DNA from: Scenedesmus sp. ARA3
Lineage: Eukaryota; Chlorophyta; Chlorophyceae; Sphaeropleales; Scenedesmaceae
NCBI GenBank assembly: GCA_004335835.1
Contig: RWJK01000092.1
Span: 1-15,711 of the forward strand
Direction: 5' to 3'
Length of the DNA: 15,711 bases
The notes below the pieces were generated by a model that was not told the origin of the DNA, ran no database searches, and saw nothing but the letters and a program-made list of their open reading frames with translations. Every line of letters begins with the position of its first letter. Positions within the stretch are counted from its first letter, which is position 1. This document shows, piece after piece, positions 1 through 10,799 of the stretch. The position numbers and the translations under genes are program-made.

Positions 1-3000
1 GCTGCTGCCGCTGCGGCGGCTGTGGCCTGCTGCGTCACATGCTGCTGCTGCTGCTGCCCGTCATCCTCCTCCATGCCTGGCTCTACTGCCTCACTCACTC
101 TATCACCCCGCTCCACATAGGGGCTCTCCTTGGCAGACTCCTCGCTGGCTGCTGAGCTGGCCAGGCTAGGCGTGCGCTCATCCAGCCAGTCTGAGACGAG
201 CCCTGGATTGAGCGCCTGCTGGAAGTAGTGGTACGCGCGCGCCGCATCCACCATGGCCGCACTATTCGGCGGCTGCGCCAGCAGCGCGGCTGCCGTGACG
301 TACTGCCAGTACAGCGCGGGGCTGAGGCCCGCATGGAAGCAGGCGGCAGTCTGCGCGCCGAGCTCTGCCCAAGCCGTGTTGGGCATCAAGTGCTGCAGCA
401 TGGCTGCAGCAGGCAGCAGGTCATGCGCGGCCAGGCCCATGGCTGCAGTGCTGAGCCCAGAGGGCCAGTAGCCCAGGCCAGGCGTGCTGCTGGGCACGCT
501 GCCGCCACCATTCACGACTGCTGCTGCTGCCGCTGCCGCCGCAGCCAGCATGCTGCCACTGCCTGGGCCGCCAGGGAGTACTGACGGCATTTGTGGCGCT
601 GCTGCTGCTGCCGCAAAGCTGCTGCTCATTGGCGGCAGCAGCCCGGCAAAGCCTAGCAGGCTGCCGCCGCCGCTGCTGCCGCCGGTGCCTGGCGCTGCAG
701 TGGCAGTGGCCAAGCCGGTGCCTTGCAGGGAGAAGCCAGGAGCGCCCGTGGTGCCTGGCAGCGGGGGCAGGTAGCTGCCGAGCAGCGGCAGAGGGCTTGC
801 GCCGGGCAGCAGCGCTGCCGTTGCTGGCAGTGGCAGGCAGTTGCTGGGCAGGCCTGGCGGCAGCGGCGGCACGAACGGCACGCCGCCGGGTGGCACCATC
901 CCTGCAAGTGAGCTTGGCGGCAGCGCTGGCGGCAGGTGGGAGTGCAGGCACTGGCTGCTGGGCGGGTGCTGCAGCCCCAGCATTGCCGCGCTTGCCGGCA
1001 GCAACTGCTGCTGCTGCTGCTGCACTGACATGCTGAGCAGCGGGGCAGCCAGCGGCGCGCTGACTGGGCAGGCGCTGCTGGGCAGCCATGTGCTGCTGGC
1101 GATGTTGCCTCCGCTGGTGTAGCCGCCGCCTGGCGCTGCTCCTGCGGGGTAGTTGCTGCCGCCGCTGCCGCCGCCGCCGTTGCCGTTGGTGGTGCCGCCA
1201 GCGTCTGCATCTGCCTCATTTGCAGCTACTGCGCTGGCATGCGCTGCCGCTGCTGCAGCAGCTGCGGCGGCTGCTGCCAGGGTGTCTGCTGCTGCTCCAT
1301 TCGGCAGTCTGCTGGGCATCCAGGCGTTGAGAGCAGCTGTGTCCAGAATGGGTGCGGTCTGGTGCAAGTGCTGCTGTGTGTGCTGCTGCACCTCGCTAGG
1401 GTACCAGCGCATGTGCTGCTGCTGTTGCTGCTGCAGCGACTGGTAGTGCTGCACCGCCGAGGCTGCATTCTGCTGCAGCCACAGCAAGTTCTGCAGTGAC
1501 AACGGCTGGCCAGACAGGCTCTGGTGCGCAGACGATGTGCCAGCTGCTGCTGCTGCTGGAGCTGGCAGTACAGGCTGCGATGTGAGCTGCTGCGCCGCCT
1601 GCTGAACTGCCTGCTGCTGCACGTGCTGAGCTGTCAGCGGCTGCACCGGCGACAGCGGCATGTGGCCCATGCCAGCATGGCCGGCAGCAGCAGCGGCAGC
1701 AGCACCGGCCGCTGCTGCTGCAGCGGCAGCCTGGCCGGGGTGGCCAGGGTGCTGCAGCAGCTGCAGCTTGTGCTGCATTAGCGAGTGGCACTGCTGCAGG
1801 AACTGCTGCTGCTGGTGTGCAGCGGCAGCCTGCGCTGCTGCATTCTGCGGCTTGTGGTGCTGCTCCTGCAGGTGCGGGTGCATGTGCATGTGCGGCCGCA
1901 CGTGCTGCTGCTGCGACACTGACGGCGGCATGGCGCCAAGCCCTGGAGTGTTCTCAGCGCAGTGGCTGCTGTAGCCGTGCTGGCCGTTGCCTGCAATATG
2001 CAGCATGTGCGCCGCATAATGCACGGCAGGCGTGGATACAGGCGCGCCGCTGTAGTTGGCAGCCGCCCAGCTGCTGCCAGCAGCACCGTAGCCGCCGCTG
2101 ACTAGGCCCATCAGGCCAACCGTATTGCTGCCCTTCAGGCCCCAACTGGCGCCACCAGAGCCGTTCATGACGCCAGTGCCGTACGTTGCATTCGTACCGC
2201 CGGTACCGCCAGTGCCATGCGTGGCACCCGTACCGCCACTGCCGCTGCCGGTGCCGCCGCTGCCGTGGCCCGTACCGCCGGTGTTGCCGCCACTGCCGTT
2301 GCCAGAGCCGCCGCCGGTAGCGCCGCCAGTTGCACCGCCGGTGCCTCCGCTGCCGTTGCCGGCCGTGGCGCCACCCGCGCTGCCATCAGCTGCGCCGCCT
2401 GCTGCATCTGTTTGTCCTGCTGCACCGCCTGACCCGCCAAGCCTTAAATCAAGGCCTGGCAGCACCATGTTCTCACCCTGCAGGCCGCCACTGTCCATCA
2501 CAGGCACGCCAGCAGCTGCTGCAGCTGCCGCTGCAGCCGCCGCACACATGGCAGCTGGCTGCGCCGCAGCCATCACCACACCGGCTTGCTCCGGGTGCTG
2601 CGCCGCCGCCTGCTGCAGCTGCGCCAGGCGGTGCTGCGTGGCTGCCGCGATGCTGCCGGCTGCTGCTGCTGCTGCCACGGCCTGCTGCTGCATCTGCTGC
2701 TGCGGCTGCCACTGCACACCTGCAGGCTGCCCCAGCAGCCCCTGCCACTGGTTGAGGCCCTGCAGGCCCATCACAGCCACAGCCGCAGGCAGATGCTGCA
2801 GCAGCGCTGCCTGCTGGTTCAGGCCCGCCTGCCACTGGTACGCCTGCTGCGCGAGCAGCAGCTGCTGCTGCTGCAGCCACATCGCCTGGTGCTGCTGTTG
2901 CTGCTGCTGCAGCAGCTGCTGTGCGTTGGGTGCTGGCGAGTGGCGGCCCAGCCCTGCTGCATCGAGCTGCTGATACATGCCAGGTGGCAGCATGGCTGAG

Positions 3001-6000
3001 GGCAGCTGTTGCTGCTGCTCGAACCCAAGTGCCAGCCCTAGCTGCTGCTGCTGGTGCTGCTGCTGATGGCCTGCAGGTAGCGATGGTGGCGGCAGCATGC
3101 TGGACACCATGGCCTCTGAGCATGCTGCAGCTTGCTGCTGCTGCTGCAGCTGCAGCTGCACTGCCTGAGCCATGGCAGCACTGCCATGAGGCAGCCCTTG
3201 CAGCTCGCCGCTAGCAGCAGCCGCTGCCTCTGCGCATGATGCTACCACTGCTGCTGCCGTGCCTGATGCACCAGTGAGAGGCACGCTGCAGGGCACCGCA
3301 CCAGCCACCTGGCCCTGCATCTGCCCCACAGCCGCAGCGCCAGCCGTGCCTGCAGGGAACATCGCCTGCAGCAGCTGCTGCTGCGCCGCCACCGCCACTG
3401 CTGCTGCTGCCGCACTGGGCCCCTGCGCGGGCTCACTCGCGCTTTCATTAGGCCCCGAGCCGGCCCCGCCTGACCCACTGCCCATGGCTGCTGTGCCGCT
3501 GCCCATGGCACCTGACCCAGAGCCCATGCCGTTGCTGCCGATCACGCCATTGCTGGCGCCCAAGTTTGAGCCCAGCAGGCCGTTGCTGCCGCTGCCACCA
3601 GATCCATTGCCGCCCGAGCCGCCTTGCGTGTAGCCCAGCAGGTGCGTGCCGGTGCTCTGCGCAGTGCCGGAGCCGCCAGTGGCAGCCACAGCATGTGCGG
3701 CTGCATTCGCAGCCACTGCCACTGCCGCCGCTGCGATGGCGACTGCGGCGTTGTTGGCGTCGGCGATGGCTGCAGCTGCCGCTGCAGCCGCCTGCTGCGC
3801 CGCAGGGTTGGCGTTGTGCGGGGACCTGCTGCCAGGCTGGCGCGGCGGCGGCGGCAGCAGCGCAGACGGCCTGTCAGCAGCGGCAGATGTTGCCACAGCC
3901 GCCACAGCAGGGTCTGCAGTCTGGCCGCTGCCGCTGCCATTGCCGCTACCGTTGCCGCTGCCCTGCTGCTGGTGCTGCTGCTGGTTGGGCTGGCTGGCCT
4001 GGTTGCCTCCGCCTCCAGAGCTCTGCTCAGCCGTGCTGGTGCTGCGGCCGCTGTTGCCTAGCTGCTGCTGCTGCTGCTGGGTGATGCCATCAGCTGCAGC
4101 ATCTCCACCAGCTGCTGCTGCAGCGGCATCCTTAGCTGCCTGCTGCTTGGCTGCGTCGTGCAGCTTGCCTGCCATCAGCATCTCCTGGCAGTCGGGCTGC
4201 TGGCCTGGCAGCGCCACCACTGGCTGCTGCGCGCCCAGCCAAGCTGCTGCCACAGGCACTGCAAGGTCCAGCTGGCCCAGCTGCTGCATTGCTGCAGCAG
4301 CAGCAGGCGAGCTGGCGAGCACGCCAAAGCCAGCAGCGGCAGCAGCATGCGCTCCTGCAAACGCTGCCATCACCTCACCCGCAGCGGCAGCCATTGCTGC
4401 GCTGCCGCGCTGCAGCGCTGCCTGCTGCGCCGCATCAGCATCTGCCATGCACACGTCTCCCAGCTGCTGTTGATCTGCTGCCGCTGCCGCTGCCGCCTGC
4501 TGCAGGTCTGCGTGCTGCTGCAGCTGCCGGCTGACCTCGCGCAGCGTCAGCTCAGTCTCCGCAGTGGCTGCCTCTGCTGCTGCTGCCATGTCTGTGTTGG
4601 TGACGTTGCTGGGGCTCAGCGCTGCGGCCTCGTGCTGCTGCAGCTGCTGCAGGCGTGCTGCGGCTGATGTCATGCTGGCCTCAGCCAGTGTCACCGGCTC
4701 TGGCGCGCGAGGTGGCGCGTTGTGGCCCAGCACAGGAGCCACTGGCAGCAGGCTGCCTGGCTCCACTGGGTGCACAGGAGGCACCTGGACCTGCACTGTG
4801 AGGTTCAGCGGCGGCAGGTGTGCTGCTGCTGCTGCTGCCGCGTTGGGTGGCAGCGGCAGGCCCCTGATGGCTGGCACAGCTGCAGCGTTGGGTGCGCCGG
4901 AGATGTGCGCAGCGTGGCCGTTGCTGGTGCCTGCTGCTGTCCACGGCGCGCGCCAGGCAGGGTTCTGCATGCCCCAGTTGGCTGCTGCTGCTGCTGCAGC
5001 TGCGGGGTCGTGTGGTACGCCTGGCATGTGCAGCGGCAGGCTGCCCTGCTGCTGCGTGCTGGCTGGGGGCAAGCCGCCTGCTGCTGCTGCTGCTGCTGCC
5101 AGCATGCTGGCGTTGTTGCCTAAGCGGGGGCAGCCGCCTGCAGCAGCTTGGTGCTGCTGCTGCTGCTGGTGGGCTGCTGCCATCAGCTGCTGCAACTCAT
5201 CCATGTTCACTTGCTGCTGCAGGTGTTCGCTGCCGCAGCCGTCGCCAGTGAGGGGCAGCACAGAAGGCTGTGCCAGCTGCAGTGGCAGGCCTGCAACTGC
5301 TGCGGTGGCTGCTGGAATGCCGCTGCCGACCAGTGGCAAGCCGCCAGCATTGGCAGCAGTAGCCAGAGCCTGGTGCAGGCTGAGGGGTGGCCAGTGTGCA
5401 GGCAGGCCTGACACCTGCTGCTGCTGCTGCAGTGGTGTACTGCCTGGCCTGTCAATAGAGATAGCGCCAGTTGGTGTAGTGCCTGCAACTGTGGGCGCTG
5501 TGTTGGGTGCTGGCGATCCCTCTGCCGCTGCTGCTGCTGCCGCAGCAGGGCCCATTGCTGCCAGGCACAGCTGCTGCTGCCGCAACTGCTGCTCCTGGAA
5601 CTGCCGCGACAGCTCATCAGTGTTGAGCTGCCCGCTGCTGCCGCCGCTGCTGCCGCTCCTGTTGCCAGCAGCCGTACCCATGGTGGCCGCAACCGCTGCT
5701 GCACCTGAAGGCTGCTCCACCCCTTCCATGGCCTCTGCAGCAGCCTCTGTATCTTCCTGCATCCCTGCATCAGGGTCTGCTGCTGCTGCTGCAGAAGACG
5801 GCGTGCCGGCACGGCCGCGGCTAGCTGGCGTGCCGACTGCCTCTGCTGCTGTTGGCGGGGGCGTCTGCTCTGCCTCAGGCTCATCAGTCAGCATGCCTGA
5901 CAGGCCCCTGGGCGCCTCATCCACCAGACCCTGAACCTCGGCTGCTGCAGGGCCGCTGCTGATGCCCGCAGCAGCGCCGCCGCGCTGTGCTGCCGCTGCC

Positions 6001-7863
6001 TTGCCAGGAGCAACACCTGCTGCTGCAGCAGCAGCAGCTGCTGGCACAGCGGTTGTGTCGTTCTCCTGCTGCTCGCTCTTGGCTGGGACAGCAGCTGGCG
6101 CAAGGCCAAACTGCTGCTGCAGCTGCAGCAGGTGCTGCAGTGGATTGCCCATGCCTGCCGCACCCTGCTGCTGCTGCTCTCCGGGCAGCAGTGCCAGGAA
6201 GCCAGGCTGCCCAGGCGCCACTGTGTCTGCTGCTGACGCTGCTGGCGCGGGCTGTGCAGCATCTGACAGCTCAGCAGACACACCCTTGGTGGCGCCGCCC
6301 ACACTTGCGCTGCCCAGCACGCGCAAGCTGCCCTGCCTGCTGCTGATGTCCTCGTCCTTGGCTGCAGGCTTGTGCCGCCTGCCGCGCGCCGGGTGGTGGT
6401 GGCCATGCCGCCGCGGCACCACGCCGCCTGCTGCCGCGCCTGCTGCTGTTACTGCGGCGCCCTCATGCGCGCCTGCTGCTGCCACCATCGCTGCTGCTGC
6501 CATGGCAGGCGTCCAGCCGAGCGTGGGGTCCTGGCCCATTGCTGCGCGCGTGGCGTTGGCTGCTGCCGCAGCTGCCGCTGCTGCTGCCGCCTGGATGGTG
6601 CTGCCTGGCAGGCCCAGCACTGGCCTGCTGCTGGGCCATGACACTGCCAGGCCTGGCAGGATGTGGTGGGCTTGCAGGACAGCAGCAGCGCTGGGCACTG
6701 CAGGGCGCAGCACAGCCGGGGGCGCCCCGGGGCCTGCCGTGGCCAGGCCGCTGGCATCTGGCGCGCCCAGCGGCACGCTGCCGCCGTGTTGCTGCGCTGC
6801 TGCTGACGTGGCCAGCAGCTGCGGGAAGCAGCCGGGCAGCTGGCCCGGGAGCAGCAGGTTGCCAGCCGCCGCCGCTGCTGCTGCTGCCGCTGCCGCTGCC
6901 GCGGCAGACACCACGGGTGGGCCGCCTGCCGCCACTGCTGCTGTCAGGTCCTGAAGTTGTGGCGCTGCAAACTGCTGCTGATGTTGGTGTAGCAGCAGGG
7001 CTGGCGAGTGTGTGCCAGCGCCTGCAGCAGCTGCAGGCCAGTCTGCTGCTGTTGCTGCCAGCCGCTGCCGCTTGCTGGCTGAGGTGCCGTCAGCCAGGCC
7101 TGTGAGCGCTGCCATTTCCTGCTGCTCCATCACGCCTGCAAGTGGAGGCAGCGAGTTGCCGCTGCTTGTGCCTGCTGCTGCTGCTGCCACAGCATCCTGT
7201 GGCAATGGCTGCAGCTGCTGCTCGGGTTGCTGCGAAAGCTCTGCCGAGCCCCGCTTGCTGCCTGCTGCTGTGTTGTTGCCACTGCCATTCCCGTTTGCAG
7301 CGGCAGTTGGGCTTGCTGGCTGCGGGCTGTACTGTTGCTGTGGCACAGGCGTTACATCCTGCTGCTGCTGCTGCTGCTGCTGGCCCAGCTGCTGCCTGCC
7401 GGCGGCCTCAGGCTGGCCGCTGGCACCAGCTGCAGCGCCGCCCTGCGTGTCAGATGTTGGCGCCGTGCCTGCAGGAGCACAAGCAACGCAGCACAAGCAG
7501 CAAGGAGGTGAGTATGATAGCGCAGCTTATTCATATGTTGTATGCAGCGGACGGCACACATTCTGCTGCACTGTGTGGGTGCATGTGCATGTGCAGGTGC
7601 CTGGCTGATGCACGTGGTTGCAGGAACAGCTCCAATATCTGTAGACGAATGGAATCTGTGAATGTGCAACATATGCTTAACTCGTGAGTTGTTTTGTTGG
7701 GTTGGGTGCGTAAAACCTCGCCCCGCCCCGCCTTTGTAGATGCCGCACCTGCACTGGCATGTGCTGCTGCTGCTGCTGCTGTTTGCTGAGCCTGCTGTTT
7801 ATCCTCGTAGTCTTCCAGCTCTCCAAGTTTGACCAGACTATCAAATGGGGTATCACCCTTCAT
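1..7863 (-). CDS. Very large Gln/Ala/Gly/Ser-rich low-complexity protein, 5' two exons, 3' end beyond the left edge
   Basis: Seen: one minus-strand frame is open from 7526 to position 1, the longest open frame in the window. Read upstream it meets TAA at 7527-7529, but a good acceptor (TGCTCCTGCAG) precedes 7468. Exon 1 runs 7863-7749, starts ATGAAGGG and ends at a CAG|GTGCGG donor. Both borders are phase 1, so the split Gly codon is restored. About 2,527 residues are visible: an acidic start (FDSLVKLGELEDYED), a Gln8 run near residues 68-75, KRQR at 171-174, a His/Arg/Lys-rich patch at 390-405, Gly/Ser/Thr repeats near 1,315-1,379 and 1,729-1,805, many polyAla and polyGln runs, an aromatic helix-prone stretch at 2,395-2,465, then an acidic EEDD and Gln6. 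Inferred: a largely disordered nuclear protein, perhaps a transcription regulator. No domain was recognised, so function is unknown. More upstream exons cannot be excluded. Confidence 0.82.
2178..2400 (-). repeat. Imperfect GGN/AGC minisatellite coding a Gly-Ser-Thr-rich linker
   Basis: On the gene strand this part of the large exon is a chain of imperfect short units such as GGTACCGGCGGT and GGCAGCGGC. They translate to Gly-Gly-Thr-Gly and Gly-Ser-Gly-Gly motifs at about residues 1,729-1,805. It differs from the CAG-based sequence on both sides and probably forms a flexible linker. Similar Gly/Ser/Asn stretches lie at about 3,450-3,640 and 3,920-3,960. Confidence 0.6.
7359..7382 (-). repeat. 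CAG8 tract coding polyglutamine
   Basis: Eight CTG units on the plus strand are eight CAG codons on the gene strand, giving Gln8 at about residues 68-75 of the large protein. Unlike the mixed Ala/Gln runs elsewhere in this exon it is a pure triplet run, so its length probably varies between alleles. Confidence 0.7.
7469..7748 (-). other. Intron 1 of the large low-complexity gene
   Basis: The intron is 280 bp, begins GTGCGGCATC on the gene strand and ends TGCTCCTGCAG. The exon 1 frame would hit a stop near 7531 if unspliced, and the exon 2 frame is closed by TAA at 7527-7529, so splicing is needed to join the two open parts. Removing it leaves G + GC, a Gly codon, with both sides in frame. 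Unlike most introns in this window it has no long CTG tract before its acceptor. Confidence 0.75.
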
Positions 7864-7876
7864 CACGTGCGGCCAT
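7853..7876 (-). promoter_or_regulatory. Short upstream ORF overlapping the start of the large gene
   Basis: A seven-codon frame (MAARDEG, then TGA) starts at an ATG in strong context (A at -3, G at +4: AAGATGG). It overlaps, in another frame, the ATG at 7863-7861 that opens exon 1. The main ATG has G at -3 and A at +4. If both are in the mRNA, the short frame would reduce or gate initiation at the main start. Alternatively, transcription begins between the two ATGs, or a further splice uses the upstream ATG. The sequence alone cannot decide. Confidence 0.4.
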
Positions 7877-10030
7877 CTTCAGGCCAGTAGTGCTGCTGAC
7901 CTGCAAGCATGGACAGTAGGAAGAAGCAGGGCAGCAGAGCACCATCCAACCGCGCACTCAACACCACCATACCGTGAATCCCATGCAACCACGTTATCCA
8001 TTAACGTCAATCGACATTCGGCTGTTCTGCAGGCCCTGCGTGCAAGATCGAAGCGAGCCCCACATTGCCATGCGGACCCACGGAGGCCGCCAATCTGCTG
8101 CTGCAGAGACCTGTGGGCCTTGTTGGGGCCCCTGTCTATCACTGGGATACTCTAGGAGCATTTAATGGAAAACCTATACCCGTCCTGGCCCCTTCTACTG
8201 CCGGGCTGCCTGCATCTGGGCCATGCTGCACGCTGCGCTGCGGCCCCGAGAAACCCCCAAAATCGATTCAACTGAACCATGTTCCTTGGCATGAGGAAAT
8301 AGCTGGCCTGCCGTAAGCTGTGCGGCCCAGTAGAGGCGAAGGTATCACACAAGATAGTTTGCGATATTTGCAACCTCGCTCACCCCTGCAGCGGTGATTG
8401 GTTGAGCTTTAGGAGCGTATAGCTTCAAATGCTGCTATTCTCAAGCCCGGTCCAAGCTGTCGCGTGTTCTGTGACTGGCTCTCGCGCCGGATGTGGGTAT
8501 GCTTATACGGTTGCTTGATAATCCTAGAATACTCAGCTTGAGTTTACGCGCATTTTGCTGGATGATGTACCGAGGTTGGCGCAGAACATTGCTCGCGAGA
8601 TTGTTGTCAGTTTGTTAGATTTGGCAAGATAATTGTGGCTGGATACGGCCCCGCCTGCCAACAGGCTAGTTCAACGCCCTTGAAGTGCTCAAGTGCATGT
8701 TTGTCAAACAGTAACAGTTCTTGTTCTGTTGTTTTGGCCAAGTCGTGACCACGACGGCACGCCCTATGTGCCAAATGCCGACGTGGCTGCACTGCCAGCG
8801 GCCCTTGGTGATTGTTTTTCAGGCCAAACATATGCTAAAACTCCCTTTGAAGAACGATGTGGGTATCATTGACGTCCAACGACGGTACCCACCCTGCTCC
8901 CATAAGTATCCAGATCATATCTATCCAGCTACTCGGCAAGGTGCATGCCACTCTGTCTGGCTCGACCAGTACCGTCACCTGCATGATTGATGTGCTCATC
9001 AGACATAAAAACGTATATGTAACGGTCTAAACAGCTGCAAACATGGCACAGAATGGACAAGGCGTCAGCTTTACATCGCACTGCAGCAGCTCCCAACAGC
9101 AGCATAGGGGTCCTTGCAAGGCGCTTGCCGTTGCAGGCGCTGACCAAGCGATCGAATTGGATTTTGCGAATCAACCTGCCACGGCCGCACCTCGTAAATG
9201 CTAGCCACTCACGAACTTTGAACTTGAAGTACAAACACCCGATGTGGCCCATCATAGCTGCAGCCTGCCAATGCCACTGAGTGCAGCTGGACTCAAGCAT
9301 TCTAGATATTCGCAGGTCACGCATTGCATCAAGCATGATGCATATGCTGCTGGTCATGGTGGACCCAGCATTCAACTATGCAGCAGAAGTGGAACTCAGC
9401 TGGGGCACCAGCAGTGCTGGTCCAGCACCAGCAGACACATTCGACTACCCTCCGGACAGTACGTCCTACTACAGGACCGACCTTCACCGCGCCTGTGCCA
9501 TGCACTGTGAAGCGCCAGCAAGAGGTTACATGCCGTTGTCAGCACCAACAGGCTTGTGCCGCCCTGCATCAAAGCTGCCGCCGTGCTGCTGCAGGCATCG
9601 CTGCACGGTGAGCATGCACATAGTGGCTGGTGCACTGTGCAGCCACCAACTGCAGTGAGCTCCAAACAACGTGAGCATACTATTCACTGTCACTGCTCAC
9701 ACTAGCAAACAAGGCGGCACAACATCAAGCAAGGAAGGCTGCAAACATCCCAGCATACGCATGCAGCGCTGTCACGCCGTAGTCAGTGGTTGTCCACGGC
9801 GTTTGCGTAGCACTGATGAAGCACTCTGCGTATCAAGGCCTCTGAGGCTGTTGGCTCGCACATGCACCAGCAGGTCTCACTGCCAGAGCACGTGCTGCTG
9901 GCACTGCAGCACTGCCACGTGCAGCAGATGGCGTTGACGCTATGGCTTGATGGGTAGCTTGATGATGATGCCACGTGCAGCCCACCGTGGGCCCACCATG
10001 GGGTGACCCCAACCACAAGCCGCATGCTGC
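7877..10030. other. Region with no supportable gene; likely upstream flank of the large gene
   Basis: This 2.1-kb stretch has little triplet repeat and is visibly more AT-rich than region 1. I see no clear TATA box, tRNA, terminal repeat or transposase motif. Open frames exist on both strands (plus 8065-8316, plus 9281-9658, minus 8929-9375). The two at 8.9-9.7 kb overlap on opposite strands, use GTG or TTG starts, and show no family motif. The left end should hold the promoter and 5' UTR of the large gene; the right end may hold part of the 3' UTR of the PDRG1-like gene. A TTACA (TGTAA on the minus strand) occurs at 9526-9530, about 1.27 kb beyond that gene's stop. Confidence 0.5.
9281..9658 (+). 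CDS. Weak candidate open frame, unrecognised
   Basis: This plus-strand frame of 125 codons begins at GTG; ATG codons follow at about residues 19-20 and 22. Residues about 28-65 have a protein-like mix with Trp, Tyr, Phe and acidic residues (VDPAFNYAAEVELSWGTSS and onward), unlike the Cys/Arg/His-rich shadow frames. A possible acceptor, GATATTCGCAG, lies at about 9306-9316, so this part could be an internal exon. Against it, no donor-linked neighbour exon was found, and a minus-strand frame of similar size (8929-9375) overlaps. It may be chance. Confidence 0.12.
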   Translation: MQLDSSILDIRRSRIASSMMHMLLVMVDPAFNYAAEVELSWGTSSAGPAPADTFDYPPDSTSYYRTDLHRACAMHCEAPARGYMPLSAPTGLCRPASKLPPCCCRHRCTVSMHIVAGALCSHQLQ

Positions 10031-10334
10031 GCAGCTGCCAAGCCTGTGCGCCAGGCGGCATGCCATGTCAGTGGCTGGGCGGCGTTGGGCCGCATCATGA
10101 TGATGGCTGTTGCTCACGGCCAAGGCAGCTCACAGTGCTGCTGGCTGCGCCTTGGAGGGCTACTTGCTGCACTGCGCTTGCTGGGTAGAGGCAGGTGCGA
10201 GCAGCACTGTGCACAACATACTGTCCTGCAAAGCTGCACGGCCAGCCTTTCTGGTGACGCGGCCCCCGCTGCCTCCACGTGTCGGCTGCAGCGCCAGCTG
10301 GCAGTGCCCTGGGTCCCTCCTGCTGTGGATGCCT

Positions 10335-10385
10335 CTGGTGGTGGTGGTGGTGGCGGTGGAGGTGGTGCTGCTGCTGCTGCTGCTG
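10335..10385 (+). repeat. Compound TGG/CTG triplet tract
   Basis: The plus strand shows a run of TGG units with small interruptions, followed directly by about seven CTG units. It lies in the probable 3' flank of the PDRG1-like gene. Compound tracts like this often form by point mutation inside one array followed by fresh expansion. Confidence 0.7.
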
Positions 10386-10559
10386 GCAGCAGCACGCGCA
10401 AGCAGCTGATGCACTCCACAGCGTAAAGCTGCTTCACTGTCAGGGTCGCAGCAGCGCACGTGGCCGCTGTCCTGCAAGCTGCGGGCTGCCAGCCCGCTCC
10501 AGTAGAGCGGCCTCAGCCAGTCAGCAGCAGCACAGGTGGGCCGTAGTCCTACAAGCAAC

Positions 10560-10599
10560 CTGCTGTTGCTGTTGCTGCTGCTGCTGCTGCTGCTGTTGC
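10560..10599 (+). repeat. CTG/TTG triplet tract, about 13 units
   Basis: The plus strand reads CTG with scattered TTG units; the gene strand of the flanking gene reads CAG/CAA. It lies in the probable 3' UTR or flank of the PDRG1-like gene. The interruptions suggest an older, more stable tract than the pure run at 10768-10794. Confidence 0.75.
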
Positions 10600-10767
10600 C
10601 CACCGAGCAGCGCGGTGCTCGCTGCAGCTTGCCATCCCCGCAGTGCATGCTCTGCTGGTCAGGAAGGCAACAGAACTGCATGCAGCTGGAAATGCCTGTC
10701 GCTGCAGAACGTATGCAGCTGCTGCTGCAGCCATGCACAGCTCGATCATGCTCGCAGATGCCGTGAG

Positions 10768-10794
10768 CTGCTGCTGCTGCTGCTGCTGCTGCTG
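10768..10794 (+). repeat. Pure CTG9 tract just after a stop codon
   Basis: Nine CTG units on the plus strand are CAG9 in the mRNA of the PDRG1-like gene, starting six bases after its TGA stop. If the stop were read through, CAG in that frame would not give a pure Gln run, because the tract is offset from the coding frame. Confidence 0.8.
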
Positions 10795-10799
10795 CCGCC

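Larger units (their letters stand above)
10031..10799 (-). other. Probable 3' UTR and flank of the PDRG1-like gene, triplet-rich
   Basis: The sequence after the stop at 10800-10802 is rich in GCA/CTG words and holds three clear triplet tracts. The minus-strand frame across 10160-10873 (237 codons) is Cys/Ser/Ala-rich and has no family motif, so I read it as low-complexity noise. No TGTAA-type signal was found in this interval. The far end of the transcript is therefore not fixed. Confidence 0.45.

Noticed and set aside
5207..5884. 225-codon minus-strand frame, with others at 421-1089, 653-1219 and 2473-3123
   Set aside because: These are in the other two minus frames of the same low-complexity exon, with Arg/Gln/Cys-rich shadow composition. 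The remaining minus frame is open through all of them.
4564..5934. 456-codon plus-strand frame, with similar ones at 2125-2973, 3646-4473, 5962-6954 and 7012-7608
   Set aside because: All lie in one plus frame that is the codon-aligned reverse of the giant minus-strand exon. They are polyAla/Cys-rich, are broken by about ten stops over the region, and have no splice sites joining them.
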